DNA of 10,650 bases, taken from contig DAHWNE010000039.1 in NCBI GenBank assembly GCA_027340195.1, forward strand, positions 1-10,650. Direction: 5' to 3'. Both the position numbers and the translations under genes were made by a program. Source of the stretch: Acetobacteraceae bacterium (lineage in GTDB: Bacteria; Pseudomonadota; Alphaproteobacteria; Acetobacterales; Acetobacteraceae). Below are positions 6,705-10,650 of this stretch, piece by piece; the first letter of the stretch is position 1; every line of letters starts with the position of its first letter. The notes beneath the pieces were generated by a model. It was not told the origin of the DNA. It saw nothing but the letters and a program-made list of their open reading frames with translations, and made no database searches.

Positions 6705-7799
6705 ATGACCGACCGCATCGACGATCAGGCCGCCGAGCAGGTCGCCGCGCGCCTGCCCCGCCGGGCGATGGTGAACGGCGTCGCCGCCGGCTCGGCCGCC
6801 GCGCTGCTGGCTGCCGCGACCCGCGCCCGCGCCGCGGGCGCCCCCGCCGGCGCGTTCCCGGCGCATCCGCGCTGGAAATTCGTGTTCGTCAACCACGTCA
6901 CCACCAACCCATTCTTCGTGCCCACGCAGTACGGCATCCATGACGCCTGCGAACTGCTCGGCTGCGAGTATCAATGGACCGGCTCCGAGACCTCGGACGT
7001 GGCGCAGATGGTGAACGCGATGAACACCGCGATCGCCGCCAAGGCGGACGCGATCGCGGTGGCGATCGTCGATCCGCGCGGCTTCGACCGCCCGGTGGCG
7101 CGGGCCATGGCGGCGGGGATTCCGGTGTTTTCCTACAACGCCGACGCGCCGCGCGGCAGCCCGAACAAGCGGCTGGCCTATATCGGCCAGGACCTGTTCC
7201 TGTCCGGCCAGCAGATGGGCACGAAGATCGTGCAGCTGGTGAAGGCGGGGAAGGTGGCGCTGTTCATCGCCACGCCGGGGCAGCTCAACCTGCAGCCGCG
7301 CATCGACGGCGCGATGGACAGCATCAAGAAATCGGGGGCCAAGATCGAGGCGCATATGATCGCCACCGATCCGACCGCCAATGTTTCGCTGTCGAAGATC
7401 CGCGCCTATTACCTGGGCAATCAGGACGTGAAGGGGATGTTCGGCTCCGGCGGCGGGGATACCATGAATGTCGGGCTGGTGATGCGCCAGTACGACCTGC
7501 CGAAGAAGGGCGTGCATGGCGGCGGGTTCGACCTGCTGCCGAAATCGTTGCAGGCGGTGCATGACGGCTATCTGGATTTCGTCATCGACCAACAGCCCTA
7601 TCTGCAGGGCTTCTATACGGTCATGGAAATGTTCATGTTCAAGGCCTCGGGCGGGTTGGTCGGTCCGGCCAACATCAACACGGGGCTGAAATTCGTCACC
7701 AAGGGCTCGGTCAACCCGTATCTCACCACCAAGACCCGTTACGAGGGCAGTTCGGCCAAACCGCAGATCGTGCCGCGCTCCGGCCCGATCGCGAGCTGA
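6705..7799 (+). CDS. Sugar-type ABC transporter substrate-binding protein (Peripla_BP_4/RbsB class)
   Basis: Periplasmic binding protein of a ribose/fructose-class importer, 364 aa. The N terminus carries a twin-arginine-like signal: LPRRAMVNG (Arg19-Arg20), a hydrophobic Ala-rich stretch (21-38), and an Ala-x-Ala cleavage region around residues 41-44. The mature part begins with KFVFVNHVTTNPFFVPTQYG (58-77), the usual first beta strand and ligand-loop arrangement. IAAKADAIAVAIVDP, AMAAGIPVFSYNAD, GMFGSGGGD and VIDQQPYLQGF follow, all hallmarks of the two-lobed type I fold. ATG 6705 is fixed by AGGAGG and by the signal peptide. The same frame is open back to 6372 across the ubiK gene, but that extension is a shadow. 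The permease gene starts 4 nt after the stop. The ligand is unknown: residues in the cleft suggest a sugar or sugar-like molecule, but no sugar-catabolic gene is adjacent. Confidence 0.93.
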   Translation: MTDRIDDQAAEQVAARLPRRAMVNGVAAGSAAALLAAATRARAAGAPAGAFPAHPRWKFVFVNHVTTNPFFVPTQYGIHDACELLGCEYQWTGSETSDVAQMVNAMNTAIAAKADAIAVAIVDPRGFDRPVARAMAAGIPVFSYNADAPRGSPNKRLAYIGQDLFLSGQQMGTKIVQLVKAGKVALFIATPGQLNLQPRIDGAMDSIKKSGAKIEAHMIATDPTANVSLSKIRAYYLGNQDVKGMFGSGGGDTMNVGLVMRQYDLPKKGVHGGGFDLLPKSLQAVHDGYLDFVIDQQPYLQGFYTVMEMFMFKASGGLVGPANINTGLKFVTKGSVNPYLTTKTRYEGSSAKPQIVPRSGPIAS

Positions 7800-7803
7800 G
7801 CCG

Positions 7804-8784
7804 TTGTCCGCTGCGGCAACCGCGGGCGGCCTGCGCGGCCGCCTGCGCGAATTCCTGCTGCGTCCCGAGGCCAGCGTGATCGTGGTCGCGGTGGTGCTGG
7901 TGATCTATTTCCAGTTCGCCAACGTCAACTTCCTGACCAACGCGAATCTCCAGACGCTGTCGCAGTTCATCGCCACCCCGGTCATCATCGCCTGCGGCGA
8001 GATCATGCTGCTGATCTGCCGCGAGATCGATCTTTCGGTGGGCCAGGTGTTCGCGCTGGCGCCGTTCGTGATGGAGCGCGCGCATGACTGGGGCCTGCCG
8101 GTGCCGCTGGCGATGGCGGTGGCCCTCGCGGTCTCGGGCGGGGTGGGGTTCGTGATCGGCCTCATCACCCTGCGCCTGAGGGTACCGTCCTTCATCACCA
8201 CGCTCGGGATGCTGTTCCTCATCACCGGGCTCACGCTCACCATCTCGCGCGGGTTTCCGGCCGACACGCCGGGCGGGAAGCTGCTGACCAACCTGATGGG
8301 CAACTGGGGCTACGCCGAGATCTGCTGGGCGTTCGCGGTGGTGGCGCTGATGCATATCGTGCTGCGCCATACCCGCTGGGGGCTGCACACCATCGCCACC
8401 GGCGGCAACGCCATCGCCGCGGCCGAGGCCGGGATCGACATCGATCGCATCCGCATGGGCAATTTCATCCTCACCAGCACGTTGGGCGGCTTTGCCGGGC
8501 TGCTGGAGGCGTTCCGCATCGGCAGCACCGACCCGCTGGCGGGCGGATCGAACATCATGTTCCTCGGCGTCGCCTCGGGCGTGATCGGCGGTACCGCCAT
8601 CGCCGGCGGGGCGGGGACCATCATCGGCGGGCTGGTGGGCGGGATCGTGCTGGGGGTGTTGCAGGACGGGTTCACCTTGCAGGGGATCAACGCCTTCACC
8701 TTCGACATCATCATCGGCGCGGCGATCCTGCTGGCGATGGTGGCCAATATCCATCTGGCGCGGCTGCGCGGCGGGGCGCGATGA
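7804..8784 (+). CDS. Sugar-type ABC transporter permease (BPD_transp_2, RbsC/FrcC class)
   Basis: Inner-membrane channel subunit, 326 aa, with about 8-10 hydrophobic segments. The conserved REIDLSVGQ (residues 73-81) matches the family's GxIDLSVG motif. RLRVPSFITTLGM (124-136) is the typical loop and helix. ATGGNAIAAAEAGI (198-211) is the cytoplasmic coupling helix that contacts the ATPase. The Gly-rich segment 256-285 is also characteristic of the family. TTG 7804 is chosen as start because it yields a normal N-terminal tail before the first membrane segment (23-40) and lies 4 nt after the binding-protein stop. No ATG or clear Shine-Dalgarno site is available, so translational coupling is likely. 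The last four bases overlap the ATPase start (ATGA). A slightly later GTG start cannot be excluded. Confidence 0.92.
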   Translation: MSAAATAGGLRGRLREFLLRPEASVIVVAVVLVIYFQFANVNFLTNANLQTLSQFIATPVIIACGEIMLLICREIDLSVGQVFALAPFVMERAHDWGLPVPLAMAVALAVSGGVGFVIGLITLRLRVPSFITTLGMLFLITGLTLTISRGFPADTPGGKLLTNLMGNWGYAEICWAFAVVALMHIVLRHTRWGLHTIATGGNAIAAAEAGIDIDRIRMGNFILTSTLGGFAGLLEAFRIGSTDPLAGGSNIMFLGVASGVIGGTAIAGGAGTIIGGLVGGIVLGVLQDGFTLQGINAFTFDIIIGAAILLAMVANIHLARLRGGAR

Positions 8785-9539
8785 GCACCGAGGCGCTGCG
8801 GGCCGAGCGGATCGTCAAGACTTTCGGCCATGTGACGGCCCTGGCCGGGGTCTCCATGCATGTCGCGCGCGGGGAGATGCTGGGCATCCTGGGCGATAAC
8901 GGCGCCGGCAAATCCACCCTGATGAAGATCCTGACCGGGTTCCACCAGCCGAGTTCGGGGCAGGTCTTCGTGAACGGCGCGCCGGTGACGCTCGCCTCGG
9001 TCGATCGCGCCCGCGCGCTCGGGATCGAGTGCGTCTATCAGGATCTGGCGCTGATCAACGGGCTGTCGATCTATCACAACCTGTTCCTCAACCGGGAATT
9101 GCTGCGTCCCGGGCCGTTCCGCCTGCTGGATCATCGCGCCATGCGGGAGCGCGCGCGGGCGGCGCTGGCCGATATCGGGGTGAACATCCCCTCGGTCGAT
9201 CTGGAGGTCGGGCAGCTCTCGGGCGGGCAGCGGCAGGCGATCGCGGTGGCGCGCGCGGTGGCGTCCGACGCGCGCATCCTGCTGCTGGACGAACCGCTGG
9301 CGGCGATGGGGGCGCGCGAGGCCGGGCTCATCATCGACCTGATCGAGCGGCTGAAGTCGCGCGGCGACATCGCCATCGTGATGATCGCGCATAACTACGC
9401 GCAGACGCTGGAGATCTGCGATCGGGTGATGCTGATGCAGCACGGGGAAGTGACTTACGAGAGCCGGGCGGCGGAGACTTCGGCGGCGGAGCTGCTCGAG
9501 ATCGTGCGGCGGGAGTATCGGGCCGCGCGGGCGGGTTAG
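8781..9539 (+). CDS. Sugar-type ABC transporter ATPase, single nucleotide-binding domain (FrcA-like)
   Basis: ATP-hydrolysing subunit, 252 aa. Walker A is GDNGAGKST (residues 38-46, Lys44). The Q-loop is VYQD (Gln87). The signature is LSGGQ (146-150). Walker B is ILLLDEP (166-172, catalytic Glu171). The H-loop His is His204 in IAHNYAQ. All catalytic residues are intact. It has one nucleotide-binding domain, unlike the about 500-aa double-domain RbsA/XylG type, so the importer probably works with an ATPase homodimer as in Sinorhizobium FrcBCA, whose gene order is the same. The D-loop region reads LAAMGARE where relatives usually have TAALG(V/A)RE, a mild variation. It starts within the permease stop (ATGA), and its TAG overlaps the stop codon of the opposite-strand transglycosylase gene. 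Confidence 0.93.
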   Translation: MSTEALRAERIVKTFGHVTALAGVSMHVARGEMLGILGDNGAGKSTLMKILTGFHQPSSGQVFVNGAPVTLASVDRARALGIECVYQDLALINGLSIYHNLFLNRELLRPGPFRLLDHRAMRERARAALADIGVNIPSVDLEVGQLSGGQRQAIAVARAVASDARILLLDEPLAAMGAREAGLIIDLIERLKSRGDIAIVMIAHNYAQTLEICDRVMLMQHGEVTYESRAAETSAAELLEIVRREYRAARAG

Positions 9540-10378
9540 CCGCCGCGCGCGAGCGGAATCGGCCGCGCGCGATACGACGCCAGCCCCCGCCCGGGTGGCG
9601 CCACCCCGCCTGGCGGCGCGGCGCGCAGGATCCGGTATCCCCCGCGCGCCGGCGGGGGGGCCAGCGCCATCGGCACCAGCGGGGCGAACGGAGCGATCGC
9701 CGCGACCTCCGGCGCCGGCGCCGCCTCGGCCGGACCGCCGAGCCCGGCCCAGGCCTGCATCACCCGCGCCCGATAGGGGCCGGCCAGTGCCGGCGTCTGC
9801 GAGTGATACGCCGCCGCCGCCTGCCCCCAGTCATGCGTCTGGCCGAACAGCCGGCGCAGAAACCCGGCTGCCCACGCGGCATTGGCCACCGGGTCGAATG
9901 CCTGCGCCAGCGAGGCGAAGGCGTTCGGGTGGTGCATCAGGTTGACTTGCAGGCAGCCGACATCGATCGAGCGCATCCCGCCCGCGCGTGCCGACCGTAC
10001 CGCCGCGATCGCCGCCGCCTTGGTGGCGAAGAACCGACCGGTGCCGTCGAAATCGACGCTCCAGGGCCAGGGAAGCGCGCCCGATTGTCCGGTGACGCGC
10101 CGTCCGGTCTCCACCAGGCCGATCGCTTGCAGCAGGCCGTGCGGGATGCCCTGGGCCCGCTCGGCCGCGGCGATCGCGGCGCGGCAGGCCAGTGCCGGGG
10201 CGGCATCGGCCACCAGGGGCGCCGCCGCGGCGGGATGGGGCAGGGCAGGGGCCTCCCAGAACGGCCCCGACGGCACCGGTCCGGGCGGGACGCTGGTGGG
10301 AATCTCCCCGTCAAGATTGGCCCGAGCCATACCGGACGGTAGCAGGAGAACCCCGAGAAGCGGCAAAAACCGGCGCAT
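9536..10378 (-). CDS. Secreted lytic transglycosylase (SLT-domain)
   Basis: Cleaves the glycan strands of peptidoglycan in the periplasm, making anhydromuropeptides. The product is 280 aa. Residues 1-20 form a signal peptide (MRRFLPLLGVLLLP, cleavage likely after MARA). A Pro/Ala spacer follows to about 60. The SLT catalytic domain spans about 62-212. Glu90 in LLQAIGLVETG is the expected catalytic acid, then PWPWSVDFDGTGRFF (103-117), SIDVGCLQVNLMHHPNAF (137-154) and AAAAYHSQTP (187-196), matching the usual GxxQxN and AYNxG-type regions. The C-terminal about 65 residues are Pro/Ala/Arg-rich and unassigned. ATG at 10378 is the only start that includes a signal peptide; the Shine-Dalgarno site is weak (CTGGGA just before it). 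It is convergent with the ABC operon and divergent from the sRNA gene. Such proteins can serve general wall turnover or open the wall for an apparatus; no apparatus gene is seen here. Confidence 0.9.
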   Translation of the reverse strand: MRRFLPLLGVLLLPSGMARANLDGEIPTSVPPGPVPSGPFWEAPALPHPAAAAPLVADAAPALACRAAIAAAERAQGIPHGLLQAIGLVETGRRVTGQSGALPWPWSVDFDGTGRFFATKAAAIAAVRSARAGGMRSIDVGCLQVNLMHHPNAFASLAQAFDPVANAAWAAGFLRRLFGQTHDWGQAAAAYHSQTPALAGPYRARVMQAWAGLGGPAEAAPAPEVAAIAPFAPLVPMALAPPPARGGYRILRAAPPGGVAPPGRGLASYRARPIPLARGG

Positions 10379-10453
10379 TCCCAGTGATCTAGGGGAAAAT
10401 CCTTAACAATTCCCTACCCCCGCCCTCTGCAATGCTGCGATGCAAAATAATGC

Positions 10454-10482
10454 TTGCACCCGCCCCTCCGACTCCCTATTTT
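10454..10482 (+). promoter_or_regulatory. Sigma70-type promoter of the sRNA
   Basis: TTGCAC (10454-10459), 17 bases, then TATTTT (10477-10482). This predicts a transcript start near 10489-10491, exactly where the first hairpin of the sRNA begins. CTTG at the -35 fits alphaproteobacterial preference. A direct repeat AATGCT (10431-10436 and 10449-10454) touches the -35 and could be an operator. Confidence 0.65.
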
Positions 10483-10489
10483 GTGCGTC

Positions 10490-10577
10490 GCAGCAAATGC
10501 GGCTTCGGCCGCGCTGGCTGCTTTCTTGGACGTTTCCTCCCTAAACTTGGCGGGGCCACAAGCCCCGCCATTTTTTT
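10490..10577 (+). ncRNA. mmgR: Small regulatory RNA, suhB/mmgR family
   Basis: About 88-nt trans-acting sRNA; the start is inferred from the promoter and the end from the terminator. The 5' hairpin is GCAGC (10490-10494) with GCTGC (10517-10521), an internal loop, then GCGGC (10499-10503) and GCCGC (10508-10512) closed by a UUCG loop, the very stable cUUCGg type. An unpaired 26-nt stretch (10522-10547) contains UUUCCUCCCU at 10533-10542, an anti-Shine-Dalgarno sequence. As I recall, this ten-mer is the conserved central signature of the alphaproteobacterial suhB/mmgR RNAs (MmgR limits polyhydroxybutyrate accumulation in Sinorhizobium meliloti and is Hfq-linked). The 3' end is a strong terminator with a U run, a typical Hfq-binding end. 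There is no plus-strand protein gene in the 1 kb upstream of the terminator, which leaves an sRNA as the simplest explanation. It is divergent from the transglycosylase gene. The family name rests on motif and architecture, not on a covariance search. Confidence 0.8.
10548..10577 (+). terminator. Rho-independent terminator of the sRNA
   Basis: A perfect 9-bp GC-rich stem, TGGCGGGGC (10548-10556) with GCCCCGCCA (10562-10570), loop CACAA, followed by seven T (10571-10577). It is oriented on the plus strand. It is the only textbook intrinsic terminator in the window. Confidence 0.93.
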
Positions 10578-10650
10578 GTCTTGCGTCCGGACGTGGCCGG
10601 GTCTGATCGGGCGTGGTATGGGGACCGGAAGGCCAGGGGGGCGCTGCCCC
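10578..10650. other. Non-coding stretch after the sRNA, ending in a GC palindrome
   Basis: No open frame of note. The last 13 bases, GGGGC (10638-10642), GCT, GCCCC (10646-10650), form a small hairpin cut by the window edge. Similar GGGGC-N-GCCCC intergenic palindromes recur in Acetobacteraceae genomes as far as I recall, so it may be one end of a dispersed repeat. This cannot be judged from one copy. Confidence 0.35.

Noticed and set aside
7723..9443. Two overlapping long minus-strand frames opposite the permease and ATPase
   Set aside because: His/Arg/Gln-rich products without family features; they are shadows of the ABC genes, whose motifs are all intact.
10403..10410. TTAACAAT as a CtrA half-site upstream of the transglycosylase
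   Set aside because: Only one imperfect half-site with no partner at the required spacing.
10379..10470. A minus-strand promoter for the transglycosylase (TTGCAG with TGTTAA)
   Set aside because: The -10 matches only three of six consensus positions and the spacer is 18; too weak to list, although a promoter must exist nearby.
1..10650. CRISPR, tRNA, rRNA, insertion sequences or prophage
   Set aside because: No repeat-spacer pattern, cloverleaf, transposase or integrase motif was seen; gene composition is uniform across the window.

Overview
The window is about 70% GC with strong G/C preference at third codon positions. Its genes (RluA-family pseudouridine synthase, AsmA, UbiK/BMFP protein, FrcBCA-style sugar importer, and a small RNA matching the suhB/mmgR family) point to an alphaproteobacterium. 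Gene content and composition suit Rhodospirillales/Acetobacteraceae, but the genus cannot be fixed from this sequence.

Layout. (1) 2-3052, plus strand: the 3' part of an acyl-CoA dehydrogenase, then 18 bases later an NDP-forming acyl-CoA synthetase; together a probable acyl-CoA activation/oxidation pair. (2) 3220-6637, plus strand: a 23S rRNA pseudouridine synthase (RluC-like), an AsmA-family inner-membrane/periplasmic protein and a UbiK-type BMFP protein. They are tightly spaced and look like one envelope/housekeeping transcription unit. (3) 6705-9539, plus strand: a complete ABC importer of the ribose/fructose type in the order binding protein, permease, single-domain ATPase. The genes are separated by 4 nt or overlap by 4 nt. 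No catabolic gene is attached, so the ligand is unknown. (4) 9536-10378, minus strand: a secreted lytic transglycosylase whose stop codon overlaps the ATPase stop codon. (5) 10379-10650: no protein gene, but a well-formed small RNA gene with a promoter, a UUCG-capped 5' hairpin, an exposed UUUCCUCCCU anti-Shine-Dalgarno stretch and a rho-independent terminator. It is divergent from the transglycosylase.

The main result is this sRNA (about 10490-10577), which I assign to the suhB/mmgR family. Its unpaired region (10528-10540) is complementary at 12 of 13 positions to the ribosome-binding site of the ABC binding-protein gene in the same window (6690-6702). This suggests, as a hypothesis, that the sRNA represses the importer post-transcriptionally. 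I found no phage, transposon, CRISPR, tRNA or rRNA.
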